24,620 nucleotides of DNA from Microcaldota archaeon (GCA_013331535.1 DUGF01000080.1:1-24620), one strand, 5' to 3'; counted from the stretch's first letter, positions 13,149 to 21,386 are shown. Notes: generated by a model not told the origin, from the letters alone. Made by a program: numbers and translations.

Positions 13149-14135
13149 TAATACCCTCATCTTTGCTGCCTTTAATCCCGCATAATTCCTCGAACCGGTC
13201 AGGAATGCGCAAATTCTCATCTGATTCTCCCATTTAATTAGTTCGTCTTCGAGGCGTTTCTTCCTAAGCGCGAGAAGGAATGGGTAAGCCGCACCTGCAA
13301 TCTCTGCACCAAGCGCAATTGCCTTTGCAGCATCTATCCCGCTTCTTATTCCCCCGCTTGCAATCAACGGTAAAACCCCCCTGCACAGGGTTATAGCTTC
13401 GGCAGTGGGTATCCCCCAGTTTTCAAAACCAGGAGTTGCGCCTCCGCGAAGATACTCGACTGCGCTCCAGGAAGTGCCACCAGAACCAGAAACATCAATT
13501 GCCTTTACACCGGCATCCTTCAGCTTTATCGCAACGTCCATGCTTATGCCAGCACCGGTTTCTTTTACAATAACCGGAACAGAAAGTCTTCCGCATATTT
13601 TTGAAATCGCAGCAGTAACCCCTTCAAAATTCGTATCTCCTTCTGGCTGAATTACCTCCTGTAATGGATTGAGATGAATTGCCAGCGCATCTGCATCAAC
13701 GCCCGAAACCATTTTTTCTATTTTTTCAAAAGAGTATTTTCTAAGCTGGGGCGCTCCGATATTCGCAATCAAAAGCGTTTCCGGAGCAACATCACGAACG
13801 TAATAGGTTTTTTTCATTGATGGATTCTCAATCATTGCCCTTTGCGAACCCAGACCAAATGCGATTCCGTGTTTTTCTGCAAAACTTGCCAAGTCCTTGT
13901 TAATTTGTTCCGCACCGGGATATCCACCAGTCATACCAGTTATCAAAAGAGGATACAGAAGCCGTTTTCCAAGGAATTTACAGGACAGATCTATTTTTAG
14001 ATAATCTGCTTCGGGAAGCGCGTTATGAAGGAATTCAAATTTTTCCATGCCTGTGCTCTTGGAATATTGCGCTCCATACTGTAACACGGATTCAACGTGT
14101 TCTTTTTTTCTGTTTTCTGTTTTTTCAGTATCCAT
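13146..14135 (-). CDS. fni: Isopentenyl-diphosphate delta-isomerase, type II
   Basis: An FMN- and NADPH-dependent enzyme that interconverts IPP and DMAPP, feeding archaeal isoprenoid lipids. The product is 329 residues. Family motifs are RKKEHVE (9-15), ITGMTGG (65-71, FMN loop), GLGSQRAMIENP (94-105), HLNPLQEVIQPEGD (Gln and Glu of the active site), VIVKETGAG, SGSGGTSW and ASGGIRSGIDAAKAIALGA (phosphate-binding loop). The start at 14135 follows GTGAT; the open frame running further upstream is overlap with the neighbouring gene. It follows the membrane protein gene by 8 bases on the same strand, so they are co-transcribed. The prenyl synthase of the same pathway is 7 kb away. Confidence 0.94.
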   Translation of the reverse strand: MDTEKTENRKKEHVESVLQYGAQYSKSTGMEKFEFLHNALPEADYLKIDLSCKFLGKRLLYPLLITGMTGGYPGAEQINKDLASFAEKHGIAFGLGSQRAMIENPSMKKTYYVRDVAPETLLIANIGAPQLRKYSFEKIEKMVSGVDADALAIHLNPLQEVIQPEGDTNFEGVTAAISKICGRLSVPVIVKETGAGISMDVAIKLKDAGVKAIDVSGSGGTSWSAVEYLRGGATPGFENWGIPTAEAITLCRGVLPLIASGGIRSGIDAAKAIALGAEIAGAAYPFLLALRKKRLEDELIKWENQMRICAFLTGSRNYAGLKAAKMRVL

Positions 14136-14143
14136 TAAGATCA

Positions 14144-14902
14144 CTAAATCGAAAGCGGATATTTCTCCATGTACATCTGCGTCTGGAGAACAATCAGGTA
14201 TGGGAATATGAATAGTGAGTTTATCAACAGCACAAGAATCGATGCAAACGGAGATGGGATAATTGCTGAAACAACTAACTGGATAAACGAAATCAATGCA
14301 AATGCAGCTATAATCCAAATCAAAACAAAAACAGGCTTTGCAAGAACCATTTTTACAGATGAAGTAATTGAATGAAGCGTGCTGCGGTCATCTATAACTA
14401 TCGCAGCCGGAGCAAAAAACAGAAGAATGGAAAGAACTAATGAAAATACTGAAAAAAGAAGAGGCTGGAACGGGTTATCAAACGTAAGCAATTGGAAAAC
14501 GAACAAAAGGAGTATGGAAATCAGCGTGATGAGGAATATTTTTGTAGCGTAATGCCCAATCCCTTCAAGAATTTCAGAAGAAATACCAGTGCGGGTTCTT
14601 TTGGATTTGATGATGATATTGAGATTTACAATTGTATCGGATAAGACGAAAATTGATAAAAGAGCCGCGAGTGCGGTTATCGCAATGTCCAGCTGAGACA
14701 TATCGGGTAGGCTTCCAGAACGGACATAAAGCCCGCCGAGTGCAATATATGTCGGCAATGGAACTAGCATCATAATAGCAAATGCTAAAATGAATGGAAT
14801 TGAGAATAAAACGAGGAGAGGCATGCGCGCACGATAGAACATGGTTGCGTGCTGAACAACACGGTCAAAACCAGAATCTGAAGTATCTGAAATGCCAGGC
14901 AT
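14144..14902 (-). CDS. Polytopic membrane protein, function unknown
   Basis: A 252-residue integral membrane protein with about six hydrophobic helices (roughly residues 30-55, 70-97, 115-145, 150-170, 192-215 and 220-240), short loops and few charged residues apart from IKSKRTRTG. I do not recognise a family for certain; the pattern resembles small archaeal membrane proteins of unknown function. The start is placed at the ATG (MPGISDTSDSG); the frame extends three codons to a GTG. GTGAT precedes it. It lies directly before the type II IPP isomerase gene and is divergent from the LPG-synthase-like gene, so a role near lipid metabolism is possible but unproven. Confidence 0.75.
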   Translation of the reverse strand: MPGISDTSDSGFDRVVQHATMFYRARMPLLVLFSIPFILAFAIMMLVPLPTYIALGGLYVRSGSLPDMSQLDIAITALAALLSIFVLSDTIVNLNIIIKSKRTRTGISSEILEGIGHYATKIFLITLISILLLFVFQLLTFDNPFQPLLFSVFSLVLSILLFFAPAAIVIDDRSTLHSITSSVKMVLAKPVFVLIWIIAAFALISFIQLVVSAIIPSPFASILVLLINSLFIFPYLIVLQTQMYMEKYPLSI

Positions 14903-14974
14903 ATATATCACAGGTTTCCTATTTGTAGATATCGATGGGTTGATTTTTAAACATTGTGAAACAGATTAAAGGCC

Positions 14975-15967
14975 ATGGATAAGAACAAGCTTCTCCTTAT
15001 AGCAGATGCCATAATTTCTGTTGTAATTATCGCTGGAATACTCTATTACATAGGTGCGGATAAGATTTTTGCAGAGCTTTCGAATATTAATTATTTTTAT
15101 CTGGCGCTTTCAGTTCTTTTCCTGTGCGTGATGCACCTGGGAATGGTCTTGCGGATAAAACTTATATTGAACGAGATCGGTTCCGGTGCAACGAAGCTCG
15201 TTGATATTGCAAAATCGCATTTTGTCGGAATGCTGCTTGCGGATTTCACTCCTGCAAGAAGCGGGTATTTCGCCACGGTGGCGTCGCTTTCGTATAATCA
15301 TAATGTGCCGTCGGAAAAGGCAATGGTCGCGATTCTCGGGCCGCAGATACTTGATTTTATTTTGAAAGTTGTTGTAGGCACGATCTCCATTCTTTATCTT
15401 ACAAACTATGTGCTCAAAATGAACGAGACATGGTTTATTCTTCTTGGGGCTTTGGTAATGGTTGCGATGATTGCTGCTATGGCACTTCTCTTGTTTTCAA
15501 AAAGATTCCTTACGCTGTTTTCATTTGCAGCAAAAATTCCGATTGCATCAAAAATATATACGATGTTCGTGCGATCGCAGGAGCATGCCGATGTGATTGT
15601 GAAAAAACTTCCTGAATTACTTGCTTTGATGCTGTTTTCATGGAGCGGAAAGGCAATTTCATGGTTCTTTGTAGCAAAATCAATCGGAATAAACATTGAG
15701 CTTGGATTCCCTGAGCCATTATTCTATTATTTTCTCCAGCCAACACTTACCCTTCTTGAATTTATTCCATCGCCAACAATAGCAGGATTAGGATTAAGCG
15801 AAGGTGGAGGTGCGGTTCTTCTTGCAGTGTTCGGAATAACTGCGGCAAAGGCAGCATCATTCGTATTTCTCGCGAGAATAAAGACAACGTTCGTTAATCT
15901 GATTGCGATTCCCGAAGCACTGAAGACAATGAAGAAAATGAAGGATTCGGAATTTATGGAGCAGTAG
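14975..15967 (+). CDS. Lysylphosphatidylglycerol-synthase-TM / UPF0104-like flippase-type membrane protein
   Basis: A 330-residue membrane protein with about eight hydrophobic segments. Family marks are the initial helix pair, FVGMLLADFTPARSGYF in place of the usual N-xxxP-xRxGE segment, and the C-terminal PSPTIAGLGLSEGGGAVLL, which matches the P-xxGGxGxxE motif of this superfamily (AglD-, LPG-synthase-like). Such proteins are often linked to lipid or lipid-linked sugar movement or to glycosylation; the substrate here cannot be read from sequence. TTTTTAAAC at about 14944-14952 is a TATA box some 28 bases before the ATG, so the mRNA is probably nearly leaderless. It is divergent from the 14144-14902 gene. 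Confidence 0.82.
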   Translation: MDKNKLLLIADAIISVVIIAGILYYIGADKIFAELSNINYFYLALSVLFLCVMHLGMVLRIKLILNEIGSGATKLVDIAKSHFVGMLLADFTPARSGYFATVASLSYNHNVPSEKAMVAILGPQILDFILKVVVGTISILYLTNYVLKMNETWFILLGALVMVAMIAAMALLLFSKRFLTLFSFAAKIPIASKIYTMFVRSQEHADVIVKKLPELLALMLFSWSGKAISWFFVAKSIGINIELGFPEPLFYYFLQPTLTLLEFIPSPTIAGLGLSEGGGAVLLAVFGITAAKAASFVFLARIKTTFVNLIAIPEALKTMKKMKDSEFMEQ

Positions 15968-15974
15968 TTGCATC

Positions 15975-16772
15975 TTAAGCTTCAGGTTCCTGGTTTTGAG
16001 CCTTGGTTCTCAGATTAGCATTCCTTAAAGACTTGACCATTCTTTCAACCACTGCTTTTTCAAATGCAGCCCGGTCTGATTCTGTAACCAGTTCTGCCTC
16101 CAGAAATGCCGCAAAAGGAGAACCGTGATAATAACTGCGACGAATCAAACCACTAAGTCCGTTATCAGTGAAAACATGATAAGCTACATCAACCAAATCC
16201 AGATAAGAAATCCCTTCCAATTGTTTTCCCAGCTTGGCTACAAGCCATCTAACGGCTTTCACGCGGTTTTCTTTTGATTCCCAGTAATGCGCCGGAACCC
16301 GCGCCCTTCCTGTCCATGGGTAGGGAATACTGAAACCTGCATCTTCCAATGCCTCCAATGGAGAAGAGTAATATTTTCTCAATAAATAGCCTATATTGTC
16401 ACGCACAAAATCCCCAGGAACAATGTCCTCCATGTGCTTTCCTTTTCGTGTTGCCCTTTCAACTAGAACGTTGATTGCATGCACGCGATTATCCCTCGAT
16501 TCCCAAAAGTTAGGTGGCATGGATTTTTCTCCAAGCCACTGGTATTGCCCAGAAAGCAATTTCCTTTCAACCGCCTCGATCTCATCAGGAGAAAGAGCAC
16601 GGCATGGGCCATTTTTGCTAAAACGAGAACCGTACTTTCGATGAAGGACTCTGGGACTACCTAAGGCACGGAAGTTCGCAGAATCGGTTGGCATTAGATC
16701 TGAGGAAAAGGCAACACTGGCTGTAGAACCCAAAGCAACATTCGCAGAAGCAGACCTTACCATTCTTCGCAT
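15975..16772 (-). CDS. Hypothetical protein with two WES-x2-NR repeats
   Basis: A 265-residue soluble protein. Residues 85-147 and 159-228 are two copies of one module. Each begins P-x2-[FY]-WES-x2-NRV-x-A, continues with a helix ending in [LW]LV-x-[RK], and ends Y-x2-SP-[LF]-x-A-[LF]-x2-A. An N-terminal 60 residues (Ser- and basic-rich) and a basic C-terminal tail flank them. The module looks like a small helical, possibly nucleic-acid-binding, repeat; I cannot name the family. The start at 16772 fits a TATA box (ATATAAATATAAAT near 16796-16811) and a nearly leaderless message; Met4 is an alternative. It is convergent with the 14975 gene, ending 7 bases from it, and follows NMD3 on the same strand but with its own promoter. 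Confidence 0.72.
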   Translation of the reverse strand: MRRMVRSASANVALGSTASVAFSSDLMPTDSANFRALGSPRVLHRKYGSRFSKNGPCRALSPDEIEAVERKLLSGQYQWLGEKSMPPNFWESRDNRVHAINVLVERATRKGKHMEDIVPGDFVRDNIGYLLRKYYSSPLEALEDAGFSIPYPWTGRARVPAHYWESKENRVKAVRWLVAKLGKQLEGISYLDLVDVAYHVFTDNGLSGLIRRSYYHGSPFAAFLEAELVTESDRAAFEKAVVERMVKSLRNANLRTKAQNQEPEA

Positions 16773-16795
16773 GTTGGTAATAAATGGGAAGAAAG

Positions 16796-16811
16796 ATTTA
16801 TATTTATATCC
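16796..16811 (-). promoter_or_regulatory. TATA box of the repeat-protein gene
   Basis: ATATAAATATAAATC on the minus strand lies about 25-35 bases before the ATG at 16772, in the short gap after NMD3. Confidence 0.5.
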
Positions 16812-16823
16812 TAGCGTCTCGGT

Positions 16824-17465
16824 TTAGATTCTTATCAAAAACGTTGTCCTGTAAAGGCGCCTGCCTTCTCTTCTTCCAAACAGTTTGCGGGTAATCAGTG
16901 CACGAATTTCGGAATTATGAAGATATTGAACCACGGCCTTTGAACTTCCGATATAAAGATCGGTTCCCTCCTTTTTCTCATCAACCTTGCTAACGAATGT
17001 TTTTTCAGAGAGCCGCTTTTCGAGTGCGGTTGCATACTGCGCTATGCGTGTTTTGTTTCCGTCATCCGTCCGAACCTGGATAATCGCTTCGTAATAACCG
17101 CCGCTTATTCTTCCGCAATCCGGACAGGTTCCAGTGCCTACATCAACCTTGAACCTTTTCTCAAATGAATGGATTTTTTCTCCTTTTTTGACATAGAATG
17201 TGACCGCTCCGTTTTGAAGACTGTATTCCGCACGTTCGTATTCACCCTTGAACTTGCTTGCAATGAATGCTTCTATGTCTGAAAAAGATGCCTTTTGCCA
17301 TTCCCCTTTCAAAAGTGCCCTTTCGCATTGCTTGCAGCGGACGATCTTGAAATAATTTTCCTTTGGCGACTTTATTTTTACCTCTGAACAATCAACGCAA
17401 AATGAATCGATAAACTCCTTTTCACTGCTTTTTGCACCGCATCTTGGACATATAAAATACTGCAT
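16824..17465 (-). CDS. NMD3 family protein (ribosome biogenesis)
   Basis: An archaeal homologue of NMD3, which in eukaryotes is the adaptor for 60S subunit export and here presumably helps large-subunit maturation. The product is 213 residues, shorter than eukaryotic NMD3, as usual for archaea. Zinc-binding Cys pairs are CPRC (6-9), CVDC (23-26), CKQC (44-47) and the diagnostic CPDCGRISGGYYEAIIQVR near 117-135. The C-terminal third (SEKTFVSKVDEKKEGTD, IGSSKAVVQYL) fits the OB/SH3-like part of the family. The start Met directly precedes the first zinc finger, with GGTGG upstream. It reads away from the DUF2070 gene. Confidence 0.88.
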   Translation of the reverse strand: MQYFICPRCGAKSSEKEFIDSFCVDCSEVKIKSPKENYFKIVRCKQCERALLKGEWQKASFSDIEAFIASKFKGEYERAEYSLQNGAVTFYVKKGEKIHSFEKRFKVDVGTGTCPDCGRISGGYYEAIIQVRTDDGNKTRIAQYATALEKRLSEKTFVSKVDEKKEGTDLYIGSSKAVVQYLHNSEIRALITRKLFGRREGRRLYRTTFLIRI

Positions 17466-17635
17466 GAGAAAACCACCAGAGTTTTATATTTAAAGGAAGC
17501 AGATTTAATAGGTATATGAAAGGTTGGGTAGTAGCTACTAGCTGCTAGCTACTGATGAATGCGTTTCGGATTTCGCGTCGTGTCCAGGAGCCAGAAGCTA
17601 GGACCTAGAAGCAGTAATTAAATGGAGCTGTCAAT
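17466..17635. other. Divergent spacer with hairpins between NMD3 and DUF2070
   Basis: The left end carries the NMD3 promoter (TTTAAATATAAAAC on the minus strand). The middle has an 8-bp hairpin AGTAGCTA/TAGCTACT at 17530-17553 and the small palindrome CTAGGACCTAG near 17598. GTAGTAGCTACTAG at 17528-17541 recurs exactly at 21269-21282. GGAG near 17624 is the ribosome binding site for the next gene. No gene is seen. Confidence 0.5.
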
Positions 17636-19432
17636 ATGAAAAATATCGACAAAGCAGTTGGTCTTACAAAATATTTCATGACGCTTCCACCGGCAAGGTG
17701 GATAGCCGTTGGGATACTCGTACTTGGAGTGCTTCTTGGAATTGGAACCGGAATAAACAAATATTCCGGATTTGATCTTCTTCTAAAGGGATCTCTTGAA
17801 GGAATATTTCTTCTCGCAGCCCCAGCGCTTCTTTCCGCGGTTGCGATAAAACTCATGCTGAGAAAAATGCTGTTCCGCAGAATTCTTGCTGCAACATTTA
17901 TCGGAGAACTCGTATATACGATAACATATGCCGGAGGGTTTTTTTTATCCGCATTCAATCCGACTTATGCAAAGATAATGCTGATTGTTGGAGCGGCAAT
18001 GGTGTTTGTGATATGGTACCTTATTGCACGGCTTGTGTTCGTGCTTAAATGGCGCGCATTTATCTTTGCTATAATCCAGCTGTTTTTCCATCTGGCATTT
18101 CTGCTTAGCACTGCATTCATGGATTTTGGAACCGAGCCAACAAGCGCGATAATCAAGTTTTATGTTGCTTCCTTTGTACTTCTTGGCGCGATATATGTGA
18201 TACTTAGCATAATAAATGCGCCGATGAAAAGGAATTTTGGATTTACAAGCACTGACGCAATTTCTATGTTTACAGCGCAATGGCTTTACCAGGATAAGAA
18301 ACTTGAAGGCGCATTTGAAGCGGTCGGAGAGAATGCGAAAGTGCCTATCGCAGTATTTTCGTTTGAACGCGGAAAAGATAGCGGAAACAAAAGCAACAAC
18401 GTAATGTTCGTTATTCCGTATGTTCATTTCGGGCCATTTGGAAACCTTGGGGGAAGCGAATTTTCGGCATTATTATCCGATGCAATCGGGCAAAAGTATA
18501 ATACGCAGGCATTTGTTTTTCATGGAACCGCAACTCATGACCTTAATCCAAGCTCATCTGATGAAATCTCTGCTGTTCTTGGAGCGTGCGAGGACTGCAT
18601 GCGAGGGGCGAAATATTCCTCATGTTCTGTTTCATTATTGAACGGGAGAAAAGAAGAGTGCTTTTCCGAGACGTTATTATTCAATGATTCCGCATTTGTT
18701 TCTGTAAGCCGTGCACCCCAGGTTACCGAAGATATAAACTTCGGTCTTGGCTCAATGCTTATGGCTGAGAGCGAGAAGAAAGTTGAAATGGCTGCGGTTA
18801 TTGACCAGCACAATGCGGAAACCGGGGAAGTAACCAGCTTTGAGCCTGCAAGTGAAGTCGGATATAAATATATGGAAGCAATAAAAGACGCGCTTGAAAA
18901 AGCAGGACAAAAAACGAAAAAGAATCCGTTATCTATTGGCACAAGCATAAAATCCGTGAAATCAAACTTTGTCGGAAATGCAGGGGTACGCGTTGCTGCA
19001 ATTTCCTCAGATCCCATATCGGTTTTAATTCTCGTTGATTCAAACGGAGTAACCCCGGAATTTCGGGAGAAAATACTTGCAGAGGCAAAGGCAATCGGTG
19101 CGGCTAAAAAGAAAAATATCCAGCCTATATTATTTACTACAGATACGCACCAGCTCAATGCAGTGCGCGGAGTGTTAAATCCTCTTTCAGAGGCAGATGG
19201 AGGGATAACACTATCTGCAATAAAGGAAGCTGTTGGGGAAGCGATTGATGATATGCAACCAGCTAAATTCTATTCGGCAAAGAAATGGTTTGTCATAAAG
19301 GTTCTTGGAGCAAAGCAATCAATAGAGATTATATCGACGGTTAATTCCATAGTTGCAGTTGCAAAGATAATCGTTCCGCTTCTTCTGGTAATAAGTATTT
19401 TGCTGATTGTCGGACTGATGAGCGGGATTTAA
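17636..19432 (+). CDS. DUF2070 family membrane protein
   Basis: A 598-residue archaea-specific protein of unknown function. Residues 20-200 hold about six to seven membrane helices (WIAVGILVLGVLLG, LLAAPALLSAVAI, IMLIVGAAMVFVIWYLIA, FVLLGAIYVILSI and others). Residues about 210-550 form a large soluble domain with the conserved VIPYVHFGPFGNLGGSEFSALLSDAIG segment and FHGTATHDLNPSSSDE. Those His, Gly and Asp residues suggest a metal- or phosphate-handling site. A final helix (about 575-597) anchors the C-terminus. The length matches the family. The ATG has GGAG eight bases upstream. It stands alone between divergent NMD3 and the cold-shock gene. Confidence 0.87.
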   Translation: MKNIDKAVGLTKYFMTLPPARWIAVGILVLGVLLGIGTGINKYSGFDLLLKGSLEGIFLLAAPALLSAVAIKLMLRKMLFRRILAATFIGELVYTITYAGGFFLSAFNPTYAKIMLIVGAAMVFVIWYLIARLVFVLKWRAFIFAIIQLFFHLAFLLSTAFMDFGTEPTSAIIKFYVASFVLLGAIYVILSIINAPMKRNFGFTSTDAISMFTAQWLYQDKKLEGAFEAVGENAKVPIAVFSFERGKDSGNKSNNVMFVIPYVHFGPFGNLGGSEFSALLSDAIGQKYNTQAFVFHGTATHDLNPSSSDEISAVLGACEDCMRGAKYSSCSVSLLNGRKEECFSETLLFNDSAFVSVSRAPQVTEDINFGLGSMLMAESEKKVEMAAVIDQHNAETGEVTSFEPASEVGYKYMEAIKDALEKAGQKTKKNPLSIGTSIKSVKSNFVGNAGVRVAAISSDPISVLILVDSNGVTPEFREKILAEAKAIGAAKKKNIQPILFTTDTHQLNAVRGVLNPLSEADGGITLSAIKEAVGEAIDDMQPAKFYSAKKWFVIKVLGAKQSIEIISTVNSIVAVAKIIVPLLLVISILLIVGLMSGI

Positions 19433-19715
19433 ATTACAGTGAACCTCATCAATAATTCAGTTCGCTGTGTCATGAACATCGCAACGTTCTCAAATCCCCA
19501 AAAACGATACGTCGTTCTTGACAACCTCGGTAACAAAAGGTTCAAACTCCGAAAAACATTGTTGGTTTGATATAAATAAACTCCGGGTAATCGGAGTGAA
19601 TATGATTACCGTTAGATTTTTATGCCAATTGTATCTTATAGTTATAAGAAATAAAGGTGTTTTTAATGAATTGAACGGCAATCCGTTCAAATATTTCGAA
19701 AAGGAGGTTTTCTCA
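19433..19715 (+). promoter_or_regulatory. Structured upstream region and leader of the cold-shock gene
   Basis: Several hairpins follow one another: CAGTGAAC/GTTCGCTG near 19438-19466, AACGA/TCGTT near 19502-19515, GGTAATC/GATTACC at 19586-19610, CTTATA/TATAAG at 19635-19648 and a perfect TTGAACGG/CCGTTCAA at 19671-19690. A TATA box GATATAAATAAA near 19569-19580 suggests a transcript start near 19600. A two-codon ORF (ATG AAT TGA, 19666-19674) has its own AAAGGTG site. The cold-shock gene has a strong AAGGAGGT site (19701-19708). Confidence 0.55.
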
Positions 19716-19907
19716 ATGAAAGGAAAGGTAAAAATGTTTAACTCTGCAAGGAGTTTTGGATTTATAACGGGAGATGATGGAAAAGACGTATATGTGCACG
19801 CTTCAGCAGTTGAAGGCGGCGCAGCACTCGCAGTCGGCGATGCTGTAGAATACGAAGTTGAACCAGGAGACCGCGGACCAAGAGCAAAGGGAGTAAAGAA
19901 GGTCTAA
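19716..19907 (+). CDS. Cold-shock-domain protein (CspA-like)
   Basis: A 63-residue single cold-shock domain that binds single-stranded RNA or DNA and acts as an RNA chaperone in the cytoplasm. The start MKGKVKMFNSARSFGFIT carries RNP1-like SFGFIT, and VYVHASAV is RNP2-like. GDRGPRAKGVKKV is the last strand. Substitutions from bacterial consensus include Met for Trp in KxFN and Arg-Ser for Lys-Gly before FGF. The frame is open further upstream, but the strong AAGGAGGT seven bases before this ATG decides the start. Csp proteins are uncommon in archaea and are often thought to be acquired from bacteria. Leader hairpins suggest RNA-level control. Confidence 0.93.
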   Translation: MKGKVKMFNSARSFGFITGDDGKDVYVHASAVEGGAALAVGDAVEYEVEPGDRGPRAKGVKKV

Positions 19908-20084
19908 TTGCATTTGGAATTATTTTTTATTTTTAATATCCCCAGCCTCTGGCAAAAATTAGTAGAACATAGAATTGAATGTGGAAGAAAACACGAAACC
20001 AATCGGGACGCGAAACCAGAAAATCCAAAACCAGATGCTAAATGCTGGTTGCGGGGTGCCGGAAACTGGCTGCTGAAAACAGCC

Positions 20085-20951
20085 CTACGCCCCCACTGCC
20101 GCCCTCAAAACATCCCTTAACCCAGGTGCCAAACCCATTATCATAATTATCATTGCCACAAACAAAAGCTCGTCGGGTTTTGTTTCCTGACCCTTTTCCT
20201 TATTCTCCGTTTCTTCCTTTGTCAAAAGATAAGCCGCACCCATTGAAATTGCCACCTTGACTAAATAGAACGTTGCATAAGTTCCGAATATTTCACCTAT
20301 GAAACCAGATGCGACATGCTGTTCCCCATATTCTGCGCCTTTCAGAAGAATTTTTCCGAAATCAATTATTACAAAGGTGGCGGCACCATCAAGCGCCTGA
20401 GCTCCAACCATTAAAGCGTAAATATTGTTTTTGAAGAGCCGCAATGCGAGGATTGCAGGAATAATGGCAAGAACCAGCACTATAGCGGCGAATGCCATGC
20501 TCCCGACAAACGGCAGAATCAATAAAAGGTGCGGAATCCAGAGTGCAAGACCAACATATGGCAGCAACTCCGTGCGGTTCAATTTTTTCAGAATAGCGAG
20601 CGAAATTAGAAGAATTGCCGCAACCACCAGATATAGACCTGGAGAAACTGTCAAAAACCCATAATCATAGATATGAGATTTGAGAATAAGGTCATGAATA
20701 GAGGTTATTGGAAGAAACTTTCCTGCATCAATTGCATCGGTTACAACCCGAACTGTAGAGCCAAGCAGGACAAACGGAACGATAGAATAGACGAATTTCT
20801 TGTCAATAGCTATCCCGCGCTTGCGAAATTCGGTAAACAGGAAATAGAGCGCGGCAAGGGCAATTACGGCATAGGTTACCGTATTTACCGGATTATAGCC
20901 GGAATGTGTGGTGATTGGTTCAATATAGTATTTATATATAAAGTTTTCCAT
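20085..20951 (-). CDS. DUF63 family membrane protein
   Basis: A 288-residue archaea-specific integral membrane protein of unknown function with about eight hydrophobic segments. Family features are the start MENFIYKYYIEPI, the first helix after GYNPVNTVTYAVI, LLGSTVRVVTDA, and the internal MVGAQALDGAATFVIIDF. The last third has IGEIFGTYATFYLVKVAI, a charged Glu/Lys-rich loop (about 240-258) and a final helix. The chosen ATG matches the family start; the open frame continues upstream without family residues. A TATA-like TTAAAAGATAAAAC near 20975-20985 is about 25 bases before it. It is divergent from the probable RNase P gene with a 42-base gap. Confidence 0.86.
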   Translation of the reverse strand: MENFIYKYYIEPITTHSGYNPVNTVTYAVIALAALYFLFTEFRKRGIAIDKKFVYSIVPFVLLGSTVRVVTDAIDAGKFLPITSIHDLILKSHIYDYGFLTVSPGLYLVVAAILLISLAILKKLNRTELLPYVGLALWIPHLLLILPFVGSMAFAAIVLVLAIIPAILALRLFKNNIYALMVGAQALDGAATFVIIDFGKILLKGAEYGEQHVASGFIGEIFGTYATFYLVKVAISMGAAYLLTKEETENKEKGQETKPDELLFVAMIIMIMGLAPGLRDVLRAAVGA

Positions 20952-20993
20952 ACAACCACTATATACAATAGTTTTATCTTTTAAGGTATTTAT

Positions 20994-21272
20994 ATGACTA
21001 GAGTCAATGCTCAAAGACGTGCAAGTACAACGCGAAAAGGATTTATAAAGTCCATGGCAGAATACCCCAAGGCAGCGATAGCAGTGCTTACGGGTATTTT
21101 CGGAAACCGCGGTGCACAGCAGCCACACAAACATGGACACAAGACAGCCTGTTTTTGCAGAAAATGCTCAGTTCAATTAATCCCGCAAAAGAATGCCAAG
21201 ATAATCTTTAACTCAAAATTAAACTCGTTTTTCGTGGAATGCATGCAATGCGGAAGAAAGGCGTGCGCGTAG
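20994..21272 (+). CDS. Probable RNase P protein component 4 (Rpp21/Rpr2-like zinc ribbon)
   Basis: A 92-residue basic protein. Residues 1-40 are two predicted helices. Residues 53-92 form a zinc ribbon with CRKC (55-58) and CMQC (83-86). The spacing and wording between the pairs (CRKCSVQLIPQKNAKIIFNS, then VECMQCGRK) match the Rpr2/Rpp21/SNM1 pattern C-x2-C-x3-L-x-PG-x-N, although Gly is replaced by Gln. If correct it is a subunit of archaeal RNase P, which trims tRNA 5' leaders. AAGGT lies before the ATG. An unrelated small zinc-ribbon protein is the alternative. The stop codon overlaps the GTAGTAGCTACTAG palindrome. Confidence 0.6.
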   Translation: MTRVNAQRRASTTRKGFIKSMAEYPKAAIAVLTGIFGNRGAQQPHKHGHKTACFCRKCSVQLIPQKNAKIIFNSKLNSFFVECMQCGRKACA

Positions 21273-21308
21273 TAGCTACTAGACAACTACCAATAGCAAA
21301 TTCCCCTA

Positions 21309-21386
21309 TGTCAAAATGATCATACCAACCACTATTCAAAGACCAAGGATTTACAGTGTGCTCGCATACACGTTGGCATTTTGACA
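21309..21386 (+). other. Candidate structured RNA or 3'-UTR element
   Basis: TGTCAAAATG (21309-21318) pairs perfectly with CATTTTGACA (21377-21386). Just inside, CCAAC (21325-21329) pairs with GTTGG (21372-21376), leaving a 6-base left-hand bulge. A hairpin GTGTG-CTCG-CATAC (21356-21369) sits near the tip. No ORF or tRNA explains it. It could be a small RNA or a terminator-like 3' structure of the preceding gene. Confidence 0.45.

Noticed and set aside
13146..14135. Glutamate synthase or IMP dehydrogenase
   Set aside because: These share the barrel and phosphate loop, but TGMTGG, GLGSQRAM and the length are diagnostic of type II IPP isomerase.
14136..14318. Longer N-terminus for the type II IPP isomerase
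   Set aside because: The extra residues lie in the reading region of the upstream membrane protein gene and match nothing; GTGAT precedes the ATG at 14135.
18535..19158. 207-residue minus-strand ORF inside DUF2070
   Set aside because: It is antisense to a convincing DUF2070 coding region and has no promoter or ribosome binding site.
19518..19715. N-terminal extension of the cold-shock protein by 66 residues
   Set aside because: The extension has no cold-shock homology, runs through leader hairpins and an upstream TATA box, and a strong AAGGAGGT precedes the internal ATG at 19716.
19908..20120. 70-residue ORF after the cold-shock gene
   Set aside because: It begins directly after the stop codon, has no ribosome binding site and runs into the DUF63 gene; composition is not protein-like.
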